The position numbers and the translations under genes were made by a program. DNA of 64,000 nucleotides, from positions 5,018,501-5,082,500 of the forward strand of contig WPIO01000007.1 in the NCBI GenBank assembly GCA_009760855.2. The letters are read 5' to 3'. The stretch comes from Cristatella mucedo (Eukaryota; Bryozoa; Phylactolaemata; Cristatellidae). Shown here one piece after another: positions 1-10,870 of the stretch (position 1 is its first letter; every line of letters begins with the position of its first letter). Under the pieces are notes generated by a model. It did no database searches and was not told the DNA's origin. It saw only the letters and a program-made list of their open reading frames with translations.

Positions 1-2399
1 TTGGAGGCTGTCCCTGATTGTGGGCTGACAGAAGCAGCCCACCGAGGTCTCTCCGGCCGGCGGCCTAGCGATAGAGGAGAACGGCGGGCCACCCATTCGG
101 GGAATGGTCGTGAATGTAAAGATATGATAATCGCCAACGGCTCGGCCGGCAGCTAACGTCAGCCGTCCCTGACTGCCCGTCTGCCCATACTGGAGAAGGT
201 GGAGGGTTGGTGGAGCTATGCGGTCGGCTGTGGGCCAACCAAATGACGTCGAGGGATGGCTGTGCTGAATGAACTGCCAAGAGATACCGTAGATGCAACC
301 TCCTGATGCCTGCCGGTCAAGAGAAGTGGCTGTCGGGCTGCACCCCGGGCGCTTGAGAAAACCCGAGTCTGATCGCTTGCGTTTGCAAGTCTACTCTCGA
401 GCCTAGCACGACAAGAGATGCTGGACACAAGACTGGACCGGTGCTTAGCGCTTGGCCGAAGGCAGGCCGCGGCTTCGACAGATCGCTGAGCCTCGCTGGC
501 TGCACGATCAACCTGCCTGCAGCTGTGCTGTACGGTGCCTGCTAGCTACTCAGTCGCTGCTGCTGAGCCAGGGCAATGAGGTCGCCAGGCATCCGGAGCT
601 CATGGACAGAGAAAATTCCATCTACAGCTATTTCTCAGTAGATATTTTGGCCGCACAGACACTTCGCTACGGCCTCCCTCCTGAGCACACGGCAGTCAGA
701 TCCAGCAGCAGCTTCGAATTGAACAGCTTCGGAGGTTGTGGACGGGAATGGTTGGGTGCAGCCTCAATTTACACTTCGACCGCAGACGCGAGCATCGGCA
801 TTCAAATGGTAAGGCAGGATGAACTTTCTTTCGCGGCCACCGTAATATCGACATTCTCCCCGACCGGTGTTTGAACAGTGCAGGCGTTGGCGTCTGCTAC
901 CAGCGCCCCTGAAATGCCCAGCTGCCCACTCGTTCTGCCGATTTGATTTCGCTGCATTTGGCCCAAGTTCGACGGCACCTACTGGTATACCTGAATTGGC
1001 TTTATGTGTACTACCGATTCAGCAAAGGATAGGCATATGAAAGGGAGCCCAGCGGCTATAGACAGACTTGAAAAGGTGTAGTGGCCACGTCAAGCCTCAT
1101 GAGCAAGTGAATCATCTGCGGTTACCACCCGGGAGCTCCGAGTAGGAAGCCCAAGCAGACAATCGAATACATCGGTTGTGAAGTATTATATACCAAATAT
1201 ATCGGCTGTAAGGTTGGAACTCCCGAAGATCTTTTAGAAGTGCTGCAACCTGTTACTGGAGAATAATCAGCATGGCCGTGGTAGAACTAGCAAAACCCTA
1301 ACCGATCAGTAGCACAACGGCAGAGCCTTAGCCGATGCTCCTTCAGCCGACGAAAGCTATCTTCGTGCACTTCCCTCAACCGTTCAGTGTCATTACGGTA
1401 TGTTTGAAATTGACTTTTAAGGGCAGCATGGGTGAAGTTTTCAGTTTTGGACTCAGCAGGATACTGTCTAACCTCATTTAAGACTGGGTTATTAAAAAGA
1501 GCAACACGTGATCCCGTCACTGCAGTAGGTTACTTAATTTATGGCTATTCCCACGAAGAGTAGGACTGACCTACCTCAGGAGCTACATGGTATTGCAATG
1601 TGTGGGCCCGCCTGAGGTACTCCTCACGAGGTCTGTTACACGGGCCAGCTTACCTATCTGAAATACTTGCTCCACGATCGGCTTCTCGATACTAACCATC
1701 GCAGTTGAAGACGATGACCCTGCCACGATAAACGTGTCGGATTCTTCGGTGAGTCGAGAAAGTAAGCTCAATTAGTTAACCAATTTATTTGCAGAACCCG
1801 TCATAAAGCGGGCATTCTCTCATGAAATCTGGACATTCACTTCTCAATCGAGCTCTTCTCGATTCAGCTAGAAACAGCAAAGAACAGCAGAAATACACAC
1901 GCAGCAATGTGGATGCTTAAAACGGCACCACCGGTGCGTCGCTGTAGCAAAAAATAAAAATTCGATGAGAGTCCAAATCGATTGCTTCATTCAGTCCCCG
2001 AACTAGTCGAATTTCACCTAGGAATCGCTTCAGGGAGACGAAGATAATCTTGCTGCTGAAAAATGCACCACTTTTATTGCTTCTGCAAGAATGATGATAT
2101 ACCTTGGCCTGCAAATAAAAACAAGCCCTACGTTTAGCATATGAAATACTGTCTGGTCACCACAGCAGACAGCTAGGAGTTACAACGGCCAAGCAGATCG
2201 ATGCTAAGCAAATAGGATGTCATGGTTGCTCGAATGCGATCTGCCCTCCCATTCAGTTTGCTTGCACCAGATTAGCCGAGCGAGCTTCAGCCACTTTCCA
2301 CAAGCCACAAGAATCACTCGGACCTTAGTGGAGCATGCGACGTTTTGGACAACGTGTATGCACGATACTACGACACGCAGGCAAGCACGCACGACTCAC
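1..2399 (-). other. Intron downstream of the large scribbler/ZNF609 exon (no exon recognised)
   Basis: The large exon ends at 2400 with a clean minus-strand donor (GTGAGT, 2399-2394), so this stretch starts as intron. I looked for the His- and Tyr-rich C-terminal segment that ends ZNF608/609 proteins and did not find it on the minus strand. Short open frames here, such as 452-874 plus and 1287-1520 minus, have no family resemblance that I recognise. No transposon end was recognised. The C-terminal exon is therefore probably to the left of the window. Confidence 0.6.
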
Positions 2400-5300
2400 C
2401 GCCAGCAGCAGCAAGCGAATTGAAGAAGGTGGCACCGTTGGAAGTCAGACACGGAGCAGCCGACACAGAAGCAGCCGCAGGGCTGGCACGCGATGGTGGC
2501 CGATTGGCTGAGCCGCTCTCCGGCTGCATGAGACTGTTCCTGCTGCTGCCAGCTTTTTGAGCCGTTCGCAGAAGGTGCTGTGGTGGTGGCTGAGATTCCT
2601 CAAGTTCGTGGATCTTATGAGGCTGACCTTTGCCGTTGTATGACCCAGCAGCTGCCGAATTAGGGATACCAGCTACGGCAGCACCGTTGCAGCTGCCCTC
2701 CCTTGACTCTGCTCCGGCAGCCATTTGCTGACCGACGAAAAGTGGAATAGAGGGATGAAAAATGGAGGGATGCAGGAAAGGCATCGAGCGAAACACCGCT
2801 GCAGCGGCCTCCGACGAACTTTTCTGGTCGAACGACATGCCGAAGCCCGGAGGAAGGGAGTACGGGTAGGCATGGAGTGAATGAGGCAGCGGCGGCGGCT
2901 GGATCGTGGGGCTGGGCGACACTCTGGACGCCAGGCGTGCCAGGTCCCCAGCTCCGGATGAGCCCGCCGCGATGCCTCCCCTCTCGCCGCCGCCGGGGCT
3001 GCGCTTCTCGAGGTCGCTGCTGATGCACTCTCGCTCGCTCGACGGCAACTTGCTCGTAGACGACGATCCGGGCGACGACTGCCGACCGCCGTGAGTCCGC
3101 TGCATCGCTGCTCCCGTGTCATAGTGCAGATACCTCCTCGTCCCCGCCGGCTGCAGCGGTGCGGCAGCAGCACTGCTGCTGCCGTCCGCCTCTCCGCTGC
3201 CGAGTTCGTCGCGACGCCGCTCCCGCTCGCCGGCATCGTCGTAGGGTTTGGCGTGATGGGCGGCGGCAGAGCGAGACGGACCAGTCGGGAAAGCTTGGCT
3301 TTTAGTCGAGTCGGCTCCTCCGTCCCTAGAGGCGGCGGCGCCGCTCTTTCCAAAACTTAGGCCCGAGGCACACGAGGCTTTGGCAGAGGGCGGCTGGTCC
3401 GACTGGCGGCTCGAAGCAGCTGCCGATTGCTGCAGACCTTTTGCCGACTTGGCCGCAGGTTCGGGCGTGCGCCGCTGAGCGGTCATCCTCAGTGCGGCTG
3501 CAGCGGCTGCCTGCTCCTTGCTGAAGTTCCAGTCGACAGCGACCGAGTCAAGGTCATGACCTTGCAGTGGCCAGCTAGGGTGGTATGGCTGCGGCTGCTG
3601 CAGCCGCAGCTGGCCGTCTTGGTGGTGCCGCTGCAGCAGCAGCAGCCGCTCGTCGGCTGCCTGAACGCTCGCCGCCAGCGATTTGCCGCGGTGCGTGGCG
3701 GTGGCGGCTGCCGACGAGTACGCAGAATAGGATTCTCCGGGCTCCGCGCGAGCAAAGTCCTTGCCGCCGGTGGCCGACTCGCTAGGCCTATCGGCGAGTT
3801 CGTCACCTGCGACCGGTGGTGCGGCGGTGTTTCGGTCTGCAACGACCTTTCGCGGGCTGACTGTAGCGACAGGCTGCGACGTTTGTCCGGAGAAATGATG
3901 GTGGTGCGACACCATCGACGGCGGTGCCTGCTGAGCACCGCTGCTGCCGCCGCGGTCTCCCGCGCCTGCGACCGGCGGCGCCGAGACCTGGAGTGCTCCG
4001 CCGTCGCTGCTGCCGACGAGAGCACGGCCCTCCAAAGGCCGATCGTCCGCTGCAGCCAGGCCGCCAGCCGGGCCCGAGGCTGCCGGCATGACGGTGCCAG
4101 CGGCTGCGAGACGCTCCGGCGAGCTGTCATCAGATATGTCGGAATATGCAGCCGGACTCTTTTGGTTCTCGACGCTGCCGCCGCAAGCCGCCGATGCAGC
4201 GGCGGCCACGAGCCTCGACGGCTTCAGCTTCTTGGGCAGCGCATCCCACGGCGAGGTGGCCGGCTGGCCGTAGGCGGCACCAGACAGCACCGGTGCCACG
4301 GCGGCGGGCTGCTGACGGGCGATGCCCCCGGAGGCCAGCTGCTGCTGCTGCTGGGCTGCTAGTTCGACGACGGCGGCAGAGGCACTGCTGCAGCCCGCGC
4401 TCTCCAGGTCGGCTGGCTGCGATGGCAAGGATGCTGCGGATGATCGAGCAGCGGCTGCTGCTCCGCTGCTCGATGACCATCCCGAGCCGCCGCCTGCACC
4501 TCCACTGCTGCATAGCGCAGGCGGCGACCTTTGCTCGGCTTTCAGGGAAGGCGGCGGCGCTACGTCACTGCCGCCGGCACGGTGGTGCTGCTGAGAGCGA
4601 CGGCTGGCCTTGTCAGCGCGGTAGTCGCGTTTCTTCTGCTCGCGAAGATCGCTCAGCGCAGCAGGTACGGCCGGCCGCGGGTCGCCCAATATGGTGGGCT
4701 TGGGCTGAATGGGCTTCAAGCTGAGCGTCCCCGAGTGCGCAAGGCCGACGCCGGTGGCAGCCTGCAGCTGCCCTAGCGCCGACGACGAGCTGGGCCCACA
4801 GGCCGCCACGCCGCTGCTACCAGCTTTGGCCGGACCGCCTCCGCTGCCACCACCGCGAGGCAGCAGCTTGGGCTGCGACAACGACGACGACGATGCACCG
4901 GTGGGAGGGGCGCCTCCGCCTGCGGCGCGGCCAGAGGACGGCTGCAGAGCTGGCGCCGCGGTCAGCTGAGACTTCGGCCTCGGGCAGCCGGTGACGGCCG
5001 CGGCAGCCGATGCCATAGTTGTCGCCGCAGCTCTCGAGTCGGAGGCGACTGCAGACGCTGGCGGCTGCTTGACGATCTGCGGCTGTATGGCCGCAACGGG
5101 CACGCCGGCCGATATTAGCTGCCCACCGATGGAGCTGAGCAGAGGCATTGCTCCGCCGCCTGGCGGCGATCCCGCGACGGAGCGCAACTGAAGCGAACTG
5201 GCGCTGCCGACGCCAAAACCGGCGGCGGCGCCCGACTGCGACGACGGTGGCTGGCGGGAAGGCTCGGCAGGGCTGCGCATTCGTCGACTCGAAGCGAAGA

Positions 5301-6415
5301 ATGGGGCGGCGGCAATCGGCAGCTCGAGGAGGCCATCCACGGGCTCGAGCTTGGGCGCGGTCAGCTCGAGGAGGCTGCTGCCTCGGGGAGCGGTGGCGGT
5401 GGCCGACACCGCTGCAGCCAGAGTGCGCCTGGCGGGGACCGACAGGTCGGTGGGCTCCACCTGCTCCCCACCGCCGGCGCTGCCACCGCCGCCGGAGGGC
5501 GGCTGCAGAGCGCGAACGCCTAGCAGTGGCGGCGGCAGCGACCGGCGCTTGCCGACCTCTTCGTCCGACGACGAACTGTCGCTCGACTTGCTGACGATAG
5601 AGGGCTCGGCGTCCATCGGCGACGCTGTCGCTATCGCCTCCCTCGCCGAGGGTCGGCTCCTGACGATCGCGCCCTCGGCCGCAGGCTCTCCGCTGCTGCC
5701 GCCGCCAGCGGCGGCAGCCGAGGACGAGCCAGCGCTGGCTTCGGCGTGAGACGTCGGCGAGCCCGGCGCAGAGCTGCCGGTGCGACCGTCTTTGGACAGA
5801 GCCGACAGCGGCGTCTGACTCCTGACGTCGGTGCCGCCGCCGTGCGCGTGCGACTGGTGGTAGCGCAGTCCGCTGACGTTCTTGTACTTCTTGCTGCAGT
5901 TCGGCTCGGGGCATTCGAGCCACTGCTGCTGCTGCTGCTGCGACGGCGTGACAGCCGACAGCATGCCGCCGCCGTCGGCACAGAGGGGGGCCACTGCATC
6001 AGCAGGCTGCACGCTCGACGTAGGCGCGGACGAGCCGCCGCCGCTGCACCGCGAATTGGTGCGCCCACGCTTGGCCGGAGGAGGTCCTGCGGCGGCCACG
6101 GCGGCCGTCGTCGCTGCGCAGCTCGGGTGCTCAGGGTCCGACGTGGCCTCGGCAGGCGGCGTCGGCTCGGCGCCGCTGTTTCTGCTGCTCTTCCGCTTGG
6201 CACCTCCGCCGCTCGTGCTCGCCTCGGAGCGAGCAGGACTTGGCGGCGGCAGAGGCTGCTGGGAGCAGCGGCGGCCCTGCTGCCTCAGCTTCCGCTCGTT
6301 GATGTCCTGAAAGCCGAGGGCCGAGGCGGAAGCAGCCGGCGGCAGTCTCCTCTTGCCGCCTCGGCCCTTGGGCGTTCGCGACTCGACGTCGCTGGTAGGC
6401 GACTCGCTCTGCAGC
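2400..6415 (-). CDS. sbb: scribbler/brakeless-ZNF608/ZNF609 orthologue, large exon 4
   Basis: Nuclear transcriptional (co)regulator of the scribbler/ZNF609 family. This 4,016-nt exon encodes about 1,339 residues (roughly 369-1707 of the protein). It opens with SESPTSD..KGRGGKR, matching the human segment after HDWAPPR. It then has KRGRTNS and a single zinc finger (about 5842-5913, CPEPNC..KKYK..GLRYHQSHAH). Later family motifs are LKPIQPKPTILG (near 4700), PAAYSDISDD (near 4130) and HKIHELEE (near 2600). Between these islands the sequence is Ala-, Ser-, Gly- and Gln-rich low complexity, more than in vertebrate members. The acceptor at 6415 follows a pyrimidine tract and CGCAG. The donor GTGAGT at 2399 leaves phase 1, so at least one more exon follows to the left. 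Long plus-strand frames over this exon are GC-rich shadows. Identification is firm; exact low-complexity boundaries are not conserved. Confidence 0.93.
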
Positions 6416-7572
6416 CTGCGACGGGTCAGAAGGCAGCTCAATACAGGCCGGTGCCGGCAGCTCGGGGCAACAGGCAGATAGCAGCTGGTCAGAGTGGGCG
6501 TCGGAGGACGGCAGAGCTTGCCAACCTCTATCCCTGGCATTACATCACAAGGCCGGCCCGATTTGATGATTGCATCGCTGAGTCATTCGATCACAAAATA
6601 TCGACCAACTATTTTACGCCTTGCTCAAGTATTGGGAGGCGTGCACTATGCGGGATCGGGAAGGGGCTGGTGTGTAGGGGTGGTGCCGGGATCCAAGGTC
6701 GCCGGTGATCATTTAGAGCATAGTGGAGCAGAGGCACCAATCCAAACTGCTAGCTCGGCTCAACGGGACACGTTACCATGCCATTGATGCTAGCCAAACA
6801 AGGCATCAGCCACTCGTCAGCACAAGGGCAACTCAGTCTCATAGCAACGTTATGGTCTGATGCAGCACGGATCAGCTTGTCACGTTTTGTCCAGCCACAC
6901 CATACTGCTTGGCTCCGGGAAGCAGAAATAGATTCCAGAGAAAAAGACCGAGCCAATAGCAGCTGCTTTTGGGACTCGGGAGGCTTTGTGCAGGCTCCTA
7001 ACGGCATTAATCGCACCCTTTTGGCTATAACATTTCCTGTTTAGTCCAGGCTGTCACAGCCATTTGGCACACTCGGGTGAGCTATCGACATTTAGTCATT
7101 AATTAAAAAGGACGAAGGGCCACCACTGGCCACTGTCATAGGACGCCATCGCTCGGTACCGTTAAACAAATCATTTAAATGCCGCCACAGCTGCCAATCC
7201 CCGCACTCGACCACGGAGCTTACCGCGAGCAAAATTCAACAGGAACTCATAGTCGAAGTAGCAAAAGTGCCACTAATCCACAGCACAATCGATCAACCAG
7301 GCCACGCCCAAGTCCTCAGAGCTCAAGTCTTACGGCTCGAGTGGCCGAGTGGTAGGCACCCGCCGCCGAGTACTAATCATGCACAGCTACGTGGTGCCCA
7401 ACAAGAAGGCAGCCCAACTACTTGAGCCAAAGCAGGTCTCAGGCACACGTTGCCGGACCTGCAGACCAACTGCCTCACTGCCTTAGCAAGCTGGAATCAA
7501 CAGCAGAGCACTGCAGCAACCACTAACTAAAGCCGGCTGCTGCCGCTTCAGCCGAAGCCGCCGGCTACGCAC
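6416..7572 (-). other. scribbler/ZNF609 intron 3
   Basis: A 1,157-bp intron between the HDWAPPR exon and the large exon. The donor is GTGCGT (7572-7567) and the acceptor ends in CAG before 6415. The phase is 2 on both sides and restores an Arg codon. Around 7331-7350 there is a tRNA A-box-like string (TGGCCGAGTGG) without a matching B box, probably a chance match or an old SINE scrap. Nothing else was recognised. Confidence 0.85.
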
Positions 7573-7660
7573 CGAGGTGGGGCCCAGTCGTGCTTGGTGG
7601 CATCTAGAAGAGCGCCGACGTAGGTCTTGCCACGCCAAGTGACGTTGATGACTAGGACAC
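7573..7660 (-). CDS. sbb: scribbler/ZNF609 exon 3 (conserved NVTWR..HDWAPPR block)
   Basis: An 88-nt exon carrying the most diagnostic block of the family: [15 protein letters not shown] followed by [13 protein letters not shown]. Human ZNF609 has nearly the same residues (VNVTWRNKTYVGTLLDCT.HDWAPPR). The acceptor is a pyrimidine tract ending CTGCAG at 7661 and the donor is GTGCGT from 7572. Phase 1 enters (completing the Gly codon from exon 2) and phase 2 leaves (completing the Arg codon in exon 4), so the three exons join without a break. The block is part of a conserved N-terminal domain whose biochemical role is not well defined. Confidence is high because both splice sites and the protein match agree. 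Confidence 0.95.
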
Positions 7661-8044
7661 CTGCAGGAGAAAGTAGCACTGCGCTGCCGTCGTGCACACT
7701 ACGCCATCTTAGCAGCTCGAAGAAGCGATAATTGCAGGCGGATACAGCCACCCGGCTCGCGCTGGCATGAGGGGGAGGGGCAAGAAAGAAAGAAAGGAAG
7801 CCGTGACTTCAATGGGGAGAGGGGGTCACGAACGAGGCTGCTTCACAGGTTCCAAGGTCGTGGGGGCAGGTGCCATACCGTTCGTTGGTAGTACTGAGGG
7901 AGGCTAACTTCGCCTGCTCCCAAGAACCGACGTAACATGCAGCCATGCAGCGGTGGTGGTGGTGGTGCAGGAGCAAGCCTGGCAAAGGACTCACTGGCTG
8001 CTGCTGGTCGTCCACTAATCGTTACACCGGAAGCTCTCACTTAC
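7661..8044 (-). other. scribbler/ZNF609 intron 2
   Basis: A 384-bp intron with donor GTAAGT (8044-8039) and acceptor CTGCAG (ending 7661), phase 1. It holds a short GAAA-rich stretch near 7784-7800 and a GGT triplet run near 7950-7966. No other feature was recognised. Confidence 0.88.
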
Positions 8045-8252
8045 CGTTGGTAGTCTCCTGCCAGACGATCCCATCGAGGTTGACGTGCGTGCCGGGCTCG
8101 CACGGACCCAAGCATTCGGGCTCCGTGGCCACGGCCACGCTCTGCGAGTCGGCCGTGTCGGTGGCTGCGTCACAAGCTGCCATTGGTGCGGCTGCTGCTT
8201 CGGTTGCCATCGCTGCTGGATTCGAGGCCGCCACACTGGTCATGGCATCCAC
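8045..8252 (-). CDS. sbb: scribbler/ZNF609 exon 2 ([14 protein letters not shown] block)
   Basis: A 208-nt exon, residues about 271-339. Its second half reads [18 protein letters not shown] then [12 protein letters not shown], almost identical to human ZNF609 ([28 protein letters not shown]). The first half is an Ala- and Thr-rich linker without family conservation. The acceptor is GGCCCCAG (8260-8253) and the donor is GTAAGT right after the Asn-Gly codon start. It enters in phase 0 and leaves in phase 1, matching exons 1 and 3. The apparent start at GTG 8252 in open-frame terms is simply the first codon of the exon, not a translation start. Confidence 0.94.
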
Positions 8253-9262
8253 CTGGGGCCAACATACCGAATGCAGTCAAGTAAAGGAACCAAGCGCTTT
8301 TGCCGAGTGTTTGATGACAGAAAGAGGAGAGAAAGAGGAAAACAGCACGGCAACAGCAGCGCTCGGCATTGAAAGCAACGATGGTGAGATTCACCACGTG
8401 GGATGAAGCTGCCGCTAGAATGCCTTGCTAGATGGCACCAAAAGCGGCGGATGCAACCGAGACACTGACCAATGGCAACAGCTGCCAAGAAAAGGGGGCA
8501 GGGTGGGAAGCACCTGCCGGTGGCACAGCCCCAATCCAGCAGGCTGCCGAGAAACACGGAAGCAAAGTCGTACCAACGGCAACCGAGACGGCAGCCGGCC
8601 CCCCTTTTTCTGCAACAAGACACTAGGCACCACCCAACACGATGGAGGGGGTTCGAGAGGCAGTCGCGATGAGTGGCTGTGAGGCATGATGGTGCTGTAA
8701 GGGGGGGGGAGGTGGGAATAACTACCTATGAGAGCTCTTGGCTGAGGGAGGGGAGGCTGGCAGGCGCCAGCAGCTGCTCGGGGTCGTCTGAGCAGCTGCT
8801 GCAGCTCTCTGACCGAGCTTGACTACAAACGCTAGCAGGCGCGCGGCCTCGGTGTCAGGCCACTCCCACTGCAACCCTGTCATTAACTGAAAATCAATCT
8901 GCCACCTGATATCGCAACCGGTCAGACCGAAATTACTGCAGCCACTTCCCGGATAAGTGCTGCCGGGCAATCGAGGGCAGGTGCAGTGGTGATGGTGGTG
9001 GATGCCCAGGAGGCAGCCTACAGCCTACCCCTTTATAGCACCAGCACCCTATCACTCGGGAGAGGAGGGGGAAGAGGCAGGAAGTTGTAAACGGCTAACG
9101 GCAATTTATCAGAGGCAAACGATCGGGATGCGGTTTTGGAGCTGAGGCCAACACAGGTGAGCACATTCGACTTAATGTGGGATGGGGGAGGATGTCAGGC
9201 AGCTGGGGGGTGGTGGTGGTGGTGGTGGTGGTGAATTGAGGTTCAGGGCAGGCGGTGCATAC
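8253..9262 (-). other. scribbler/ZNF609 intron 1 (between coding exons 1 and 2)
   Basis: A 1,010-bp intron with donor GTATGC (9262-9257) and acceptor CCCCAG (ending 8253). It contains a 9-base G run at 8701-8709 and a (GGT)n run at 9209-9232. Its length assumes the donor called at 9262. The open frame continues past that donor to 9095, so an alternative downstream donor cannot be excluded. Confidence 0.7.
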
Positions 9263-10072
9263 CGTATCACTTTTGCAGCAGCTGCGAGAGCCATGTGTAG
9301 CCGCCGGCGTCGTAGGAGAGGACGCATTCGTTTTGCACTCGCTAGCTCTGGCGTCTATGAGAGCTTGAGCCGTGGTGGCAGCTGCAATCCTGAACGGTGC
9401 AGCTGCCGGTTGCGGATCGCCGCTGGTCGTCGTCGCGGCAGCCGCTGCCGCCGAGCATTCTTGGGCACCGCCGCCACCACGCCGAGACGACGAAGGCCTG
9501 TCTTTCCGCTTCCTGCGGGCAGCCTTGACATTGTCTCGCTTGTCGTTGGCGGCTGCCGACGCAGTGGCGGCTGCCGACGCAGTGGCGGCCGACCGGCTGG
9601 CGGCGGTCCGGCAGCCGCCGCCTCTCTTCTTGCCGGCCGACTTATCTTTCTTGCTGCCGCCCGAGGTCGCCGAGACGTTCTCCGCGAGCCGTGACTCCGC
9701 CTTTGAAGCCGCGGCAGGCGAGCCGCCACCGCCGCCGCTCGACTTCTTCGTCGTTTTGCGTTTGGTTTTCAGCTTGGCAAGCTTGTCCTGCTTAGCACTG
9801 CAGCTGCCGTCGGTGTTTGCCGCCGCCTGCTGCTGCTGCTTCGAAGGAGCTACCTCGCTTAGGCCCGATTGCTGGTCGGCCGGAGCGACGGCTGCCGGCT
9901 CGCTTCCGTCCGGCTTGTGGCTGGCGCCGGCGTCCTGGCAAGCTTCTAGATCGATCACCAGCTTGCCACTGCCCCACTGCTCGTCGTCCTCCGAATCGGC
10001 TCCGGCAGCGGCTGCGGACAACGTCGCCGCTGAAGGCAGCAAGGCAGCCGCCGAAGTGCCAGCGTTCTTCAT
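9263..10072 (-). CDS. sbb: scribbler/ZNF609 exon 1 (N-terminus)
   Basis: N-terminal 270 residues starting at the ATG at 10072-10070. Residues about 26-45 (EDDEQWGSGKLVIDLEAC) match the conserved N-terminal motif of ZNF608/609 (DEW.IG.GNLIIDLDAD), which supports this start. The rest is Lys-rich (KLKTKRKTTKKS, KRDNVKAARRKRKD; likely nuclear localisation) and Ala/Ser/Thr/Gly-rich. The chosen donor is GTATGC at 9262, which gives phase 0 and fits exon 2. Reading through would give a run of Thr codons and a stop at 9095, which I regard as intron. A likely acceptor (TTACATTGTAG) ends at 10110, so the exon probably has a 37-nt 5' leader (10073-10109) and an upstream non-coding exon. The gene is transcribed right to left, downstream of TRIP4. 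Confidence 0.85.
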
Positions 10073-10109
10073 GGATCGACGTCTCTGCTCAGACGCTCAG
10101 ACCCGAACG
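10073..10109 (-). other. Probable 5' UTR part of scribbler exon 1 with upstream splice acceptor
   Basis: On the minus strand a pyrimidine-rich run ending ACATTGTAG precedes 10109, only 37 nt before the start codon. This is a good acceptor and implies a non-coding exon further upstream, for instance the one proposed at 14581-14660. It is inferred from sequence only. Confidence 0.5.
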
Positions 10110-10684
10110 CTACAATGTAAGATGTGCGAAAGGAGGGCCGACGCCGACCGCGGCAGCTCGAATGCGAGACGAGACCGCGGGCGTCGTCCGACATGCACGC
10201 CGGCGCTGCTCACCGCACGGTGGACCGCGGGCCTCCAACGCCGCAGGGGGAGAGGGAGGGGAGGCTGCTGCGGTGGCGGCAGCGACTGTATCGGAGGGCT
10301 CCCGACGCCGCCGGGCAAGCCGGCCGAGGCCGCAGTCGTGCGGTGCCGTCTGGGCCGCTACGGTTGATATACTTAACACACCGGTTTTATCCAAATAGCC
10401 AATTAAATAAATTAGCCGTCTGCTCCACGGTAGCCGTACGTCCGGGCCTGTGCGCGGCGGCAGCTCGATAGGCAGCGGGGCCGAGCGAGCACTGGGGCTA
10501 GGCGGGCGGGCGGCACGCTGCAGTCCTTCGCGGTTGCGTAGCTCCTCCCACAAACATTTGCCGCCGCCCCTGGTGTCATCGGCGGCCAGGCCAAGACAAC
10601 AACAGGCCGAGAGGCGCCCGGCAATCAGCCGGCGGGCGGTCGGGCGGGCGGGCGTGTGGCTCGTGCCGCAGCTGCTTCGAGCTC

Positions 10685-10698
10685 GTATAGATATATAG
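10685..10698 (-). promoter_or_regulatory. TATA-like element, possible alternative scribbler promoter
   Basis: The minus strand reads ACTATATATCTATACG within GC-rich flanks, about 575 bp upstream of the exon 1 acceptor and about 610 bp upstream of the start codon. No clear initiator is seen about 30 bp downstream. It could serve a second promoter or be chance. Confidence 0.25.
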
Positions 10699-10786
10699 TG
10701 CGAGTCGCCGGGCTGAGGTTGATGCCTGAAGAACTGGTTCACCAAGAAGAATTGGTATGGGATTGTAGGAAGCACTGGTTGAGATG

Positions 10787-10810
10787 GAGAGAGAGAGAGA
10801 GAGAGAGAGG

Positions 10811-10863
<53 letters not shown>

Positions 10864-10870
10864 ACACACA
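10787..10870. repeat. (GA)n microsatellite with short (CA)n end
   Basis: Near-perfect GA dinucleotide array interrupted once by GGAAAAGA, ending in (CA)5. Confidence 0.97.

Noticed and set aside
452-874. 140-codon plus frame
   Set aside because: No ATG at its start, no family resemblance, and it lies in an inferred intron.
1287-1520. 77-codon minus frame with a polar, protein-like stretch (KTENFTHAALKSQFQTYRND)
   Set aside because: It is in the right strand for the scribbler C-terminus, but does not resemble it and has no good acceptor in phase. Possibly a relic, but unsupported.
3427-6708. Long plus-strand open frames opposite the scribbler exon (3427-4362, 5746-6708 and others)
   Set aside because: They are compositional shadows of a GC-rich exon with Ala, Ser and Gly codon runs. 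The minus frame carries the conserved motifs.
7331-7390. tRNA gene candidate with A box TGGCCGAGTGG
   Set aside because: No B box or cloverleaf can be formed downstream.
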